In this document: in pieces, positions 46,801 through 59,392 of the stretch
Numbering within the stretch: the stretch's first letter is position 1
Layout: every line of letters starts with the position of its first letter
From: Manis javanica
Taxonomy: Eukaryota > Chordata > Mammalia > Pholidota > Manidae
Length of the DNA stretch: 64,000 nt
Direction of reading: 5' to 3'
Assembly: GCF_040802235.1 (NCBI RefSeq)
Contig: NC_133156.1
Location: forward strand, 182,540,351-182,604,350
Made by a program: the position numbers and the translations under genes
Notes under the pieces: generated by a model
The model's input: only the letters and a program-made list of their open reading frames with translations
What the model was told of the DNA's origin: nothing
Databases searched by the model: none

Positions 46801-48260
46801 GCTTCCTGCAAAATGGCTCATCTGTGTAATTCTTCATGTAGCTCCACCTTCTCTGTTTCCCTGAACCAAACCAGGTCTAAAGGCTTCTGTCACCAGCCTG
46901 AACCTGTCTGCAAATTTCCCACATCCATTGTTGTAAACAAGGAATAACTTTAATATTCTATGGTGAAACCACAATTTCAGGAACTATATTTTTTAACTAT
47001 TTATTATGAAACTTTTCAAGCACACACAAATGTAAAGAAAATAGATAATAAGCCCCTATGTACTATAGCCTGTATTAAATAATGATCAACATTCTTTTAT
47101 TAGGAAGTTTGGGGTTTTCTGAAATCTGCCACTATGACCTTTCATCATTTTCATACATCTTCTCTTCACTTACCGACAAGTGGCTTCTATTCAATTTTGG
47201 TTGCCTTTGGACATCTCTTATATGTATTTTAGAGTCTCCAGATTTTGTTTTCAACTTTTACCGAAAATGGAGTTTGTGGGTTTGAATGATTTCCAGGAGG
47301 GGAAAATTGCTGACTTATACAGCCATGTTCATACTGGAAGTCCCAATAAAATACTTCTGAAATTTCCAAGTGGTTGGTCTTTTTGTTTAAACTTTTGTTA
47401 TTAATTTCTCATTGTATTGAATTTTAATCTGTCTTGAATAATTTCTACTTTTGGTAAATTCTTACTAAACTAATATGTGATCAAATTTTATAAGTATTCT
47501 CTAAGCATTAGGGAAAAATGTATTCTCTACTTTTTATTATGTTTATTCTCCATTTTAAAGCTATTTTGATGTAGATTAAAAATATTTACCTTGTTATTCA
47601 CCTTTTATTTCCTTATTTATTTGTTTATTTAATTTCCTAATTCATCTGTCCAGGAGGTGCATTAAAATCCCCACCACTTTAATTTCTGTGATTTTATGCT
47701 TTTATTCATGTGAGGCATTAGTTTATATAGTTCTATTTTTGTTTTAATTATTTTTAAATTTTACTATTCTATGAATAAATTTTTAGGAGTTTTTTCACTC
47801 AAATGTGTATCTTATTTATATAATATACTCCATTTGGTTTCCTTCATTTTTATGTTAAATTCTTTCTCTTTTATTTGTACTTACTTTATTTTTTTTGCCA
47901 AACTATTTATTTTTTTAGCCATTCTAAGTTGTAGTGCTTTAGACATGTCTTTTAAAGACAGAATAATGAATTTTGACTTTTTATATTGTCTGAGTCCTTA
48001 TCACTTAATACAGAAGTTTAATCCATTTTTATTTATTAGGAAAACTATATTTATTCTTTTTCTATTGTGCTTTATTATTTGCTTTTGTTTTCTTGTTTTA
48101 TCTTTTTTTCTATCTTTTGCCATTTAGACTACAAATTGTTTTTTTCCCCTATGTTGGTGATTTCCAAAATGTTTTTTCTCAACCCATTGTGTACTTCAGT
48201 CTCTCCATAATGCTACAGGCTATTTTTCAAAGACTCATGTTGTTGGTGCTAGTTTTCTTC
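43900..48260 (-). mobile_element. Old L1 region, antisense (possibly several copies)
   Basis: AT-rich and T-rich on the plus strand. Antisense ORF2-like text includes 'ttctttctagtcatataagg', 'gaagttgcctctgcttacaa', 'ttgccccatttgttttgatg' and 'aatctccctctacctccagt'; 46070-46720 resembles the antisense 5' or ORF1 part of an old L1 or HAL1. Frames are fully broken. Boundaries between copies cannot be drawn by eye. Confidence 0.65.
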
Positions 48261-48895
48261 TATTTACTTATCCTTAAAGGAACAGTGCTCCTTCCAGGAC
48301 TGGTTCCCCACCTCCCCCCAGAAACAGGTTGAATGCATTTTGTTTCGTACAGCCCATTTTCACTTGGATTCTGTCAGAGACCTCCTCAAAGAGGTCAAGC
48401 TGGAAGGCTGGGTGCCCATTCAGTATCTGGCATCTGAGGGAGCAGAAAGGGGGCCAGAGCCATGGGCCACCGGGGAGGGAACCCTCATTCTTGGTTTTTC
48501 TCATTTTTTTGGTAAGACCATGGCACCACATGCCAAACCTAATGTGTCGGGCCTTCTCCTGATACACAAAGAGGTCTGTCTCTGCCCACCTCATGCACCT
48601 GCCTTAAGTCAATGAAGAACTTGCTGCCAGAGGAGGCCTATGCTTTTGGAGCCATCGTGCTGCCCGAGACCTCACTCTGCACGTCCAGGTCTGCACACAC
48701 TATTCACTGGAAGCCTGCGGTGTACCAGAGACAACTCAGGTCACCTTGTGAAGTTACCCTTTGTAGTGTCTCCCAAAGGCCTACTTAAAAGCCCAGGCCA
48801 CCCACCACTCCAGCCAGCCTCAAACCCCATTCACCCAGTACCTTCAAGGCCCCCTTAGGTCTCCCCTGTGTCTGACAGCCTTTGCCTACCTCTAA
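48261..48895. other. GC-richer intron segment, not assigned
   Basis: A 630-bp island of higher GC between old LINE material. The open frame at 48329-48615 on the plus strand has no resemblance to a known protein. Nothing else was seen. Confidence 0.4.
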
Positions 48896-49090
48896 GTAGG
48901 GTCACCAGACATAGCAAGTCAAAATACAGGATACCCAGTTAAATCTGAATTTCAAATAAAAAACAAGCAGTTGCTACATCAGTATGTCTCATGCAAATAA
49001 TTGAAGCATCCTTATACTAAAATATTATGGCTTGTTTATCTGTGTAAGTTCAAGTGTGACTAAGCATCCTGAATTTTAGCTCCACAGCAC
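48896..49090. mobile_element. Palindromic nonautonomous DNA-transposon relic
   Basis: The left arm 'caggatacccagttaaatct' and the text after it pair, imperfectly, with the right arm ending 'aagcatcctgaattttagc'; the inner part (aacaagc / gcttgttt) also pairs. Common mammalian MITE-like elements have this design. I cannot give the family name with certainty. Confidence 0.55.
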
Positions 49091-49369
49091 TACACAACTC
49101 TTTTGGGGAATAATTTTGAGTCACCTCTGGTTGTCTTTTTTTTTTTAAGCAGCTTACTTCTAAAAAGTATAAGATTGTATTTGTGGAATTTCCTCAAAAT
49201 ACCAGAATTTGACTGAGTCATTCTTGGTTTGGTTTTGGGGGTTTTTCTTTATTTTTTTCTTTCTTTTTTTTTTCACAGAAAAAGAGCTCACCATATTTTT
49301 ATACTTCCTAGGTAATTTCTTTCCCAAGTGTAGAGGTGGGGGAATCATAGCCACATTCTCAAGCTGAAT

Positions 49370-49650
49370 TTCCTTTGTATTTTGATATAAATTTTTTATT
49401 ATAGAGAAGTTCAAATAACTTAACAAGAAACAGAGTAGTATAACAAATCCCTTACCCATCTCCAAGTTTTAACAATTTCCAATGTTTTGCAGTTCCCATA
49501 ATTTAAAAAAAATCTATTGAGGGCCACCCACACATTCTCTCTCACCTCTTACTTTTTTTGAGCATTTTAAACAAATCCCAGGCATCATTCCCCATAAATA
49601 CTAACGTATTTTTCCATTCTTCCAAAGAAGTCAGCCCAAACTGGCGTCTT
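49370..49650. repeat. Old LINE-like relic
   Basis: 'ttttttattatagagaagtt', 'ccttacccatctccaagttt' and 'aaacaaatcccaggcatcat' are typical of an old mammalian interspersed repeat. A similar start occurs at about 46985 (tttattatgaaacttttcaa). Confidence 0.5.
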
Positions 49651-49823
49651 GCTCTAAATAGATGAATGACCTTTCACCTCAGTTAGTTCATCAGGATTCA
49701 CCAGCCCTCAGGAACCAAATGACAGGACAAATACATAGATTCTCTTTCTGTTGTATGTCCTGCTGCCCATCACATGTGCCCAGGGACTGTTAGAACAAAA
49801 AGCACATTTTGCAGAGGCCTCAC

Positions 49824-49922
49824 CTTTAGAGTGTCAAAGTCCTTCTCCAAGTACGAGCCACACTTTTCTCTTTCCCCTGTAGAAGCAAAGAATTTGCTCC
49901 ACCAATCGATGAACTCCTCCTC
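49824..49922 (-). CDS. DYSF: DYSF exon 41
   Basis: 99 bases, 33 codons, residues about 1471-1503. It encodes [20 protein letters not shown], then [13 protein letters not shown]. Phase 0 at both ends. Acceptor ctactcag|GAG and donor AAG|gtgagg. By memory human has FFASIGE. In human the calpain-sensitive alternative exon 40a is spliced just before this exon; the C-terminal product released there (mini-dysferlin) would be encoded almost wholly by the exons in this window. Confidence 0.96.
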
Positions 49923-50104
49923 CTGAGTAGGTAGAAAGAAAGAGACCACTTCAGAAACAGAACTTGGCAAGCAAGGCCCTTCCGGGCTGGACACCTAGCA
50001 AGGCCGTTGGGCTGGCCTGGACTTCAGAGCTCTCAGGTTGGGTGAGTTCAGAGAAGCAGAGAGCTGAAACTCCCCGCCTCTCCAGAGGCAGACGGCACAG
50101 ACAG

Positions 50105-50290
50105 GAAGAAAGGTTTTAACAACTGCTTGACATTGAGAGGCTGAGGCTCTAGCCCTGGCTCTGCCCACCATTCACTGTGTGATTCTGTTACGCTCTCTGG
50201 GCCTCCCTTTTCCTTTCTGTGAAGTAGACACAATCATCGTGGGGCTCCTACATTCTAGGGACATATTGAGGCTAAAATCAGAGGGTGCTG
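50105..50290 (+). repeat. MIR SINE, sense
   Basis: 'gctctagccctggctctgcc', 'cactgtgtgattctgttacg' and 'ctgggcctcccttttccttt' in MIR sense order. Confidence 0.75.
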
Positions 50291-51479
50291 AGGGTAACTC
50301 TTTGCATGAAAATGTCAATAATGTGATATTTATGAATAAAATGGAGCAGACTCAGGAAAACTCAGACCCCACATTGCTATCCTGCCCCCTGATCCCAGCA
50401 AAGAAAAGAAAGCATCAGAAATCAGAACTCATCCTCCTTGAAGGTCAAATGAAGGCAGACTCCCCGAAAATCAACAAACACTTACCAAGTACCCATTATT
50501 CAAAAGACAGTATGCTAAACAGGGGAAATTAGGTGAGAAGGGAAGTTTGCGGCAACATGCTCTCTTCCCTGTCCTTCCTCCACTTACTCATGTTTGTAAG
50601 AAACTGTAGAGAGGCCTGTTGAGGCACACACTGGTCTCCCCACCTTTTAGCTCCTTCTGTGCATAGTGTGTCCACATGCCCTCATAGTTATCGTGTCTAA
50701 AATGCTCCTGCAGCTATGTCCTGTCTAAGTGTGTGTGTGTGTATCTTGTTGCCCAGGTAATCAGCAAGGTCCCAAAACATGGGATGGTCACTCTTCTCCA
50801 GGCCTTCCCCAAACCCTGCCGCAGGCTGAGCACTTAGTCTGTACCTGTTGGTACCATTAAAGCTCACCCAATTCAGTGGGAAGGGCCAAGGACAAGGCAA
50901 AAGAGAGCCCATCTGGGACTTGCTTCCCTCCACTGTACGAGGGGGTGTGCTAGGAGACCTGCCAGGAGCCTGCGCTGATCCTATCAAAGGAACTGAAGTC
51001 TATTATCAAGTTTCTGGAAATGCTGGTGGCTCTCTGTAAATCAATGCCCAGTCCTTTGAGTTCTGGCTTATTAAGGGTAGCACAAGCTGGAATGATGGCA
51101 AGGGTACCTGAACAAGCCCAATGGGGCGAGGGTAAGGATAAGGTTCTCAGAGTCTCCACCCATTCTGGAAGTCTGGCCCTAACACCCTGTGTGTGGCCAG
51201 AATGTGGTCCCCAGACACACAGCATGGAGAGCAGATGCCACAGGAAGGCTGAGTCTACAGAGAGTCATTATCTGACCAACTTACCAGGAGGGCCTTCTGC
51301 AGCCAGGAGAGAGCAAAAGAGGTTGAGTTGGGTTTAGATGCAGGTTAGCAGAGCTTTCTGACTTATAACCACTCTAGAAAAAGCCAGCATGGGCAGACCC
51401 TAGCCCTGATGCTTTAAGTTCAGTATAAGAAAAAGATGCCATGGGTGAAAGAACAGACATAAACACATATCTCAAACTT

Positions 51480-51600
51480 ACATTCACCAACACACAGAAG
51501 AATATATATATATATGGACATGCCCAAGAGAGAAGTATAGGCACATATACCCCCCCCACAAAAACACACACACTAACACACAGGCAATTGTGTACATATA
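51480..51600. repeat. (AC)- and (TA)-rich simple repeats
   Basis: A tatatata run at 51500-51513, then C-run and CA-rich text at 51549-51582. A nearby L1 insertion could not be shown. Confidence 0.7.
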
Positions 51601-51859
51601 GGTGGAAACTGTTAGAATGGAATAAGTTTAGCTGTTTGATTCCTACTAAGTCTCTATTTCCTTCCCCAGACCAGAGACTTTAAGGTTTGAGTTTATGATG
51701 CAGGCTTGGAGTCAGACACAAACAGGTAACTGACCAGTGTGTTTTGTACAAAGAAATGACAGGAACACAACAGTTGTGGGAAAATTATTACATTTCCCTC
51801 AGTCTTGAAAAACCAATAAAAAGAAAAGAATATGAAGACAGAATCTGTGTCAATTTAAT

Positions 51860-52930
51860 TGTGTCAATTAAATAGACAAACCTTATATAATCTGAAAACA
51901 GAAAATATACCTTCTTTTCCAGCACCATTGAAGCACTTAGAAAAAATTAAAAGCCACAAAGCAAATCTCAATGAAATCCAAGAAATATACTGATATCAGT
52001 CATATTCTCTAGCCATAATGCAATATAAAAGTAGAAACTAATAAGAAATTTAAGATTTAATTTTTTGAAATTTAAATGCACATTCTTAAAACCTTCCTGG
52101 GTAAAAGAGAAAACCAAAGTAAAATCACAAATAGTTAGAAAATACTGACAGTAAGAGGTCTATGCCCCAAAATTTGTGGATTATATAGCTATGCCTATAC
52201 ACAAAATTCAGCCTTAAATGGTATTGCTTTTATACAAAAGGAGTGAAAATAATCTGATAGCTCAAGAAATTAAAAAGAGAAAGGCAGGAAGACCAAAATT
52301 TGAAAATGATAAGTAGCTATTAATATATTAGAAAACAGAATATTATAATTGATCATTAAACCCCAGAGCAAACTTTGAAAAGGCCAATAAAACAAACATT
52401 TATCAAATCTAATGTTAAATTAGAAATGAAAAAGAATAAAAAGTTACTATTGGAAGAACGAAAATATTAAAAGATTTGCTATACCCAAATCAGTGACAAA
52501 ACCTTGGAAAATCTAGATGAGATCAAAAATTTTCTAGAAAAATATTAATTGCCAAAATTGATTCAAAATTAATAGAAAACATGAGAGATCCATAACCCTG
52601 AAAGAGGAAGAACTCTTAAAGAACTACCTCCAAAAATGACATCAGGCAAGGTGGTTTCTTGGGGAGAAAGTTCTATCAGTCTTTGAAAGAATAAATCATT
52701 CTTTGCTCCACAGCACAGAAAAAAGACAAAATTTCCCCATTCATTTTGTGAAGTTTGACAAAGACATACACACAAGGATTAATCCTACACCTGAATAGAG
52801 ACATAAAGATCCCATATAAAATACTAACAAATAAATTACAGGAGGAAATCTGACACGGTCAGGTTGGATTATTCCAGAACGCAGGAGTGGCTCAATATGA
52901 GTGAGTAGAGGGAGAAAATCCACATATCAT
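51860..52930 (+). mobile_element. Old L1 ORF2 fragment, sense
   Basis: 'tctctagccataatgcaata' followed by 'taaaagtagaaactaataag', and later 'aggttggattattccagaac' with 'gcaggagtggctcaatatga', correspond in order to old L1 ORF2 text. Many stops. Confidence 0.7.
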
Positions 52931-52939
52931 CTGTAACAC

Positions 52940-53125
52940 AAATTTGCAAACTATGGTGCACTAGCCCACCACCTGGTTTTGTAATTTAAATATTGTCTGT
53001 GGCTGCTTTTCAGCTACAAGGCAGAGCTGAGTAGTTGCAACTGGGATCTCATGTCCCATACAACTAAAATATTTACTCTCTGGCCCTATAAGAAAAATAA
53101 GTTTGCCAAACCTTGATCTATAACA
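52940..53125. mobile_element. hAT-type DNA-transposon relic
   Basis: 'atttgcaaactatggtgcac', 'attgtctgtggctgcttttc', 'gagctgagtagttgcaactg' and 'aagtttgccaaaccttgatc' match a well-known Charlie/MER-type element whose exact name I do not assert. Its ends are inverted (tttgcaaac / gtttgccaaa). Confidence 0.65.
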
Positions 53126-53369
53126 TGCAAAAAAGAAGCTGGGAGAAAGGGGAGAGGAAATTTTTCAGCTATTCCTAAATGAAATTCTCACTAAGTTTAG
53201 AATAAAAAGTAGCTTTCTTAGCATTATAAAGAATATCTTAAAGCAGTAGCTAGTATTATGCTTAATACCAAGTGTTTTCCCTTTTGGGCTTTTGTACATA
53301 GGGCTGGCTCTGCCAATAATTTTTATGTGATATAGACATTAAAAAGCAGTAAATCAGTATAGCGGGGAG

Positions 53370-53590
53370 CCAGGATTTGGGAGCCAGACTAGCAAGGTTC
53401 AAATTCTGCCACTCCTAGCTGTGTGACCTAGCAACTACTTAACCTCTCTGGGCCTCAATTATCTTACCTGTAAAATGAAAAAAATAATAGTACCAATTTG
53501 ATAGTTATTGTGAAGAATAAATGAGTCAAAATGCATAAAGAGCTTAAAACAGTGCCTAATACATAAGTGCAATGTGTTTACTGCTATTAC
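53370..53590 (+). repeat. MIR SINE, sense, near full length
   Basis: 'ggagccagactagcaaggtt', 'cctagctgtgtgacctagca', 'ctgggcctcaattatcttac' and 'aagagcttaaaacagtgcct' cover the whole MIR. Confidence 0.88.
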
Positions 53591-53639
53591 TAATAACAGT
53601 ATTTCTGTTTCTTTTGTGTGAACCAGGTTAGGTTCTTGG

Positions 53640-54115
53640 CCAAGGGATGGCTCGCTCACAAGTTGCTAACAGGAGCATAGCTGGCCAGCCTTTCCAGAGA
53701 GCAATTTGGCTGCACGTTTTCACAGCCTTAAAAGTGTGTATACACTTTGACCCATCAATCCTGTTCCAGAAATCTATCCAAAGAAAGTAATCATAGATAC
53801 GCATAAAGATTTAACTTCATTTATAATACTTGAAACAGCTTACACATCCAACAATAAGGGACTATTTGGGTAAACCAAACATCCATATGATTAAATGTTA
53901 TGCAACACAAAAAAAATGATGCTGTTGAAATATATTTATTGATACAGGAAGCATTTGTAACTGGTAAGATTTATAGAAAGTTAAAAAATGAATAATATGA
54001 TTTCATTTTAGTGAAAGGACCAAATGGCAAGTATTCAGAGCAATTGTCTCTGAATAACATTATAAATGTTTTGTTTATTCCTCTTATTTTTGTGTATCAC
54101 TCAAAATTCTCTACT
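53640..54115 (+). mobile_element. Old L1/HAL1 3'-region fragment, sense
   Basis: 'ccagagagcaatttggctgc', 'ctttgacccatcaatcctgt' and 'cacatccaacaataagggac' are L1-like ORF2-end text; 'aataatatgatttcatttta' is the following 3' part. Confidence 0.65.
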
Positions 54116-54129
54116 TTTTCATTGTGTGC

Positions 54130-54400
54130 ACATGTTTCTTACATGATTTTTTAAATAAAGAACAAGTCAAGAAACACTACTGGCAAAGTGAAAAGATAAT
54201 TCACAGAACGGGAGAAAAAATATTTTCAAATCATATATCTGATAAAATATTTGTTACCAGAGTATATAGAGGATGTATACAATTCAATAATAAAAACGAC
54301 ACATAAACCAATAAAAAAGTAAGCAACAGACCTGCAGAGACATTCCTCCCAAAGAAGATAAACAAATGGACAAAGGTACATAAAAAGGTGCTCATCATTA
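54130..54400 (+). mobile_element. L1 ORF2 fragment, left of a solo LTR
   Basis: 'acactactggcaaagtgaaa', 'gttaccagagtatatagagg' and 'aaaaaggtgctcatcatta' give L1 ORF2 text that breaks exactly at 54400 and resumes at 54862 or 54866. Confidence 0.8.
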
Positions 54401-54861
54401 TGTTAGGCAGAAAGACAGAAATGAGCAGGATGAAAAAGAGAAAGGGCCCCCCCAAAGATGACTCAGGGAGTTGATCAAACAGAACCAGAGAGCCAGAAAT
54501 GATTCAAAGAGTTAATCAAATAAAGCCACAGGGTCTAAGAGTGACTCGGGAAATGTCCGGGGTTCCCCCAGATAAGAAACATCAGAAGTACAGGCACACC
54601 ACAGCCCCTGTCCCCATTTCACCAATCAGAACAAGCCTAGAGAACTGACAGCTGTCAATCAAGGACCTCTCTGACCGGCCAAAAACCACATAAAAGAAGA
54701 CTCAGAATGAGCATCCACACCTACCTGTCTTGTCTCAGGCAAGCCTGCTCTGCTACTCTCTGCAGTGTATTAAAACTTACTTTGCTTCCTTGACTTTAGC
54801 CTCTCATCTCACTGTATCTGACTTCCCTGTGACACCAAGCCGAGTCCTTCCCTTCCTAACA
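54401..54861 (+). mobile_element. Solo LTR of an endogenous retrovirus, 461 bp
   Basis: The left end is tgttagg and the right end cctaaca, a perfect 7-bp inverted repeat with TG...CA termini. It has a TATA-like ataaaag near 54691, a candidate poly(A) signal attaaa near 54769, and a pyrimidine-rich 3' part. Flanks atta/gtta fit a 4-bp duplication with one change. No internal retroviral genes remain, so it arose by recombination between two LTRs. Probably ERV1-like. Confidence 0.8.
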
Positions 54862-55615
54862 GTTAGACATCAAAGAAATTCACATCAAAGCCACAGTGAG
54901 AAAACACTTCATACCTAGTAGAATGGATATAGTCAAAAAGTCAGATTGTAACAAGTATTGGTGAGGATGTGGATAAACTAGAACACTGCTGGTGAGAATG
55001 TAAAATGGTGCTGTCACTTTGGAAAACAGTCTGGCAGTTCCTCAAAAAGCTACCACATGAGCCAGGAATTCCACTCCTGCGTACAGAGCTGGGAGAAATG
55101 AAAACCCGCGCCCACACCAAAACTTGTACATGATGCTCATCATAGCACCTTTCATAATAGCCAAGTAGAAACAATCTGGATGTCCATCGACTGATAAATG
55201 GATAAGGAAAAGATTATATATCCATACAATGGCAAATTATTTAATAATAAAAAGCAATGAAGAATTGATGCATGCTACAACATGGATGAGCCTTTAAAAC
55301 ATTACACTAAGTTAAAGAAGTTAATGACAAAAAAGGCCACATATTGCATGATTCCATTTACATGAAAGGTTTCAGAGCAGGCAAATCAATTGATAAAAAA
55401 GAGATTAGTGGTCTAGGGCTGGGAGTGGTTAGGAGGAAATGGGGGATGACTGCTCCTGGGTACAGGATTTCTTTTTGGAGTGATGCGAATATTCTAAAGT
55501 TGATTATGGAGATGGTTGCACAATTCTGTTAATATGCCAAAAAACACTGAATTGTACACTGAATAGGGACTTGCATTTTATGTGGATTATCTCCATAAAA
55601 AAGAGCAAATGATCA
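54862..55615 (+). mobile_element. L1 ORF2 end and 3' UTR, right of the solo LTR
   Basis: Continues 54130-54400: 'caaagaaattcacatcaaag', 'attggtgaggatgtggataa', 'actggctggt'-like text at 54983 and 'caacatggatgagcctttaa', then a 3' UTR ending in tggattatctccataaaaaa. Stops interrupt the frame. Confidence 0.85.
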
Positions 55616-58320
55616 AATACAAGCAACATAACCTCTAGACAACAAAAGTTGGAATCTCAAGTACTTTCTAAGGAAATGACAGTTCAATTTTTGTGAAATG
55701 AACAATCAACTGATTACCAAAAAGGACCTAAATCTTACTACACCTAGTCTTCCCCAGACCCTCTCTCAGCTGCAATTTCCTCATCCCTCAGAGTTCCAGG
55801 TGAGGTTTAGTGGCTGTTTCTTAACAGGTATCATGACATTATGGAAGCTCAACCCAGAATTTAGCTGCCTCCCAGGAGCAAGGACAAGGGGGGAAAGTCC
55901 AAAACTGACGAAGCTTAAACCTAAACTGTTGAAGAATACCAGGACTTTATGCCATCAGGAAAAAATGTGAGCTCAAAAGACAGATTAAGTTGAATTAAAG
56001 AAAAATAAAGTTATAGTTTTAATACACTTACAGATGTGACTTGAAAACATCATTCCTGATATTTCACTAATCTGGCTTCTTCCTTCTCATCCTCAGGAAG
56101 TCCAAAAAAAGTTAGCACACTCATAAGAACGAGCCCCACAGACACAGAAGGGCCCTTCCATGTCCCAAAGCCAGCCAGCCCTCTGATGTTAGTGGGATCC
56201 CATACTCCAAAGCTCCGAAACGGAAGTGGCCATATATCTTCTCATTCCAAGTGTGCTCTTGACCTCATTTTGCAGTAGCTAAGCATCCAGTCTTGGAACA
56301 TGGCAAGGAGGAGAAACAAATGCAAAAGGCTTGGTTGTTAAGTGTCATCTCAGGCTTTAGCAAGAAGTCTGGCCATTGAAAATTTATTTCCCCATGCTGA
56401 AGGTTCAAGGCCCCTCATCATTCAGCCAGACAAGCAAGTAAGTCTGATCAAGGCATGGACCAGCAGCCTCTCCAATTTCAGCTAATAGCCAACATTCAGT
56501 TACTGAGCAACTAGAGTCATGTAACAAAAATATGCTTCTCCAGCCTTGATCCAGTGTAATGGGCACCCTAATCCCTCCGAAGACCCAAATCAGCACAGCA
56601 CATTCTGAACATTTAATCTCCCATTTGCAATCAGTGGGCCTAACACATTTCATGAATATGGATAGTAAAATTAACAATAATCCTATGTCTGCTTTTCTAT
56701 AAAGTGAGGAAATTGGGGGGCGTGGAGGAAACATCACTTGTGTTGTCTCCCCAGGATAAACAGCTGAATCAAAGAGAAAAGTTCTTGGTCAAATTCATTA
56801 ATCATCAAGGTCAGAATGTTACACCTTGGATCACTACATGAGACTGCACATACCAACCTCTAAAAAAGAGGTCCATTAGTTTTTATAATTTTAAGTAGGC
56901 CTTCACTGCCTATGTCAACCAGAGGTAGACATCCTAGACTGTGCTGAATGTAATTTCTCTCATAGCACAAATCATTATCATCAAAATAGTAATAATACAA
57001 CCCAACACTGGGATCAGTGTGAGGCTAAGCTGATGTCTTCAAAGAAACTTCATAGCCTTTGAGGTTCACCGTGACAAAAGCACTTGTTGATACTGCCAGC
57101 ATTGTCAGTTTGAACCCCAATGCTGCTGCCCCAAAGCTCAATGTCTGCATAACTGGAATAATGATAGTATGATCCTGTAATTAACTAATGTCCTGAGGTT
57201 TAAGAAACTGAAACTATTTTCTGATGCACCATACTAATACAAACACAGATGTAACATACATGTACTTACGCCGATGTGTAGACCAGACAAACCCCAGACA
57301 TGCAAATACCCCAATTTCAAACCTACCCATGCCATGCATACTAAACCTTTCATGCCCCCCCCAAACCACACAAACATATGCCCACAGCCAGCTACCATGT
57401 TGATTCAGCAGAACCCTACACACCCATAACAAAAATCACTTAATTATTTCCACAAGTGTAACAGCAGGCTTCCAACCTCTTGTTGACACTCCCTGCAGTC
57501 CTGCCTCCATGGTTGTGGAAGAGGTCATTATTACTCCACTTCCTCTGACTTCAGGATGGGCCAGCAGAGGTGGGAGGGAAGGGAAGACCTTTAACCAAAA
57601 TGCTGAATTGCTTACAAAAGGCCCAGTGAATAAGTGTGCCTGCAACCTCATAAAGTCAGGCAGATGGTGTGCAGAAAAGGGTCAGGACCTGATAATTTGA
57701 CTAATGGCCTTTTCCAGATGGGGGACCCAAACAGGGTGGGGTACATCTGGGGAATCCCAGCTTGCTGGCCCTCTCGCAACTCAGGAGACTCAGGTGGACA
57801 TATGGGCCCATGACTTGGTCCCCCAAGGACAGCATGGCTCCATGTGCCCTGCAGAAAGCCCAGAGGAATGGAATCTATCCAGTGGGGTGAAGGAAAGAAC
57901 ATCCTATCAGTGTCTTCAAACCAATGGAGAAGAAAATGAGATGTCACGAATTCGGCATCTGTGATGATTCCAACAGGGCCCGGGCAATGCTTCCCTTACT
58001 TTCATTCTGCTTATGTAGACAGTTTTGCTTAGTAAGAGTTCCAGCAATCTACTTAAGAGAAAAACTATTTTTGAAGGCCTTCCCAGGACTGTGGAGCATT
58101 CATCAAACTACAGACACTAATCTTAGCTATCTTAAATTCAATTTTAAAGGTATTTTGGGGGAACCTACTATGTGCCAAAGTCAACCTACTTTCTAGTTAC
58201 TGTGTGCATTTTCATACACAAAATCGTATTACTTTTCAAATATTTTATATTTGAACATGCTGCTGATTCCATCCGGTCCCCCCATGTCCCAGTTAATGTA
58301 AGGAGGTGCTGAAGACAACA
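55616..58320. other. Intron 40 sequence, not assigned
   Basis: 2.7 kb of mixed composition. No coding motif, RNA gene or clear repeat was recognised on either strand. Confidence 0.45.
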
Positions 58321-58524
58321 GCTTGGTTAACAAGCTCCCGCGAGCTTCCTCCAAGAGCCTGCTGCTCAGAGGAAAGTGCTATGCCAAGGTGCAAGCACTG
58401 CTTTCCCCAGGCTAAGGGGCAGGAGGGGACAGGGATGGGGACAGGGCTAAGAGGGTCACACAGGCATTAAATTAGACCCCAGAACTTCTTGTCCTGTACA
58501 TTTCCAAGGAAGCTGAGGATTTAC

Positions 58525-58578
58525 CTTTGGGAAGAGATTAATCTCCTTCTCTGAATGGGAAAACAGGTCCCTCACAGA
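58525..58578 (-). other. Candidate in-frame cassette exon in DYSF intron 40
   Basis: 54 bases flanked by a pyrimidine-rich acceptor (ctttcccccacccag|TCT) and a good donor (AAG|gtaaat). It reads 18 open codons, SVRDLFSHSEKEINLFPK, in phase 0 at both ends, as required for insertion between exon 40 and exon 41. It is in the position expected for an alternative exon, but I do not recognise it as human exon 40a. Could be a chance pairing of splice sites. Confidence 0.2.
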
Positions 58579-59363
58579 CTGGGTGGGGGAAAGACCTCTT
58601 GGGAAGAAGGGAGTGTCGAGGGGTGGAGGCAGAGACGGAAGCAAGGAGAGCCGGTTGAACGGGGCTGGGGCCTCCTCCTCCCTGATGAGGCCCTGGAGTT
58701 TACCAGACAAGCTTCACCCCGGGCTGTCCCCCCTGCAGTGTGCATCGAGGGAGGAGGGGTGCACCCCCGAGGAGACCACAGGAATGCCAAGCAGGGGAAA
58801 GGCTCCTGGAGCCAAGGGCTCCGGCAACGAGGATCCAATATCGGCGGGTGACTCCAGCCCCCGTAACAGGAGAGACCGTAAAGTATGTGCTCTGCTTCCC
58901 AACCAGCAAACACAGCAAATAACCAATTACTCTAAATAGCTAACAGATTTCGGCTCTGATTTCCCTCCCCTTGCCTCCCTTGGGCCTTCACTTGTCATTT
59001 GATGGGCGATTTGTATTTGCTCTGAGAAAATGAGAGAAGGAATGACTCACAAAGGAAGGTCCAGATTACACGCAGTGACAGGCATCAAACCTCCTCATCA
59101 GAACTAATGGGTGGAGGGGGGAGGCCAGGCTGTGCTGGCAACACATCTGAACTGAGATCTTCTTAAAGAAGTACAGTTTTTTTACTTTCAAGCACATACA
59201 GTAATTCTTGCTAAATCAGTGTCAGCAGATATTAGGAAACCTACTTTAAAGAGGAGATAAGTGTCTTCCTAATTATTCCATCTGATATATACACATGTAC
59301 AGGTAAAATCATTAATGTCATTAAAGTTAAAATATCCCTTCCTCCTCCACCTCTCAAATTCAG

Positions 59364-59392
59364 AGGGCTGATGCATCCATCTCCAAAGGTAG
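59364..59392 (+). repeat. Left arm of a perfect 29-bp inverted repeat
   Basis: The arm starts agggctgatgcatccatctc. Its exact reverse complement is at 59859-59887. The arms are 466 bases apart, and similarity continues a further 8 bases or so toward the spacer with two mismatches. Confidence 0.92.
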
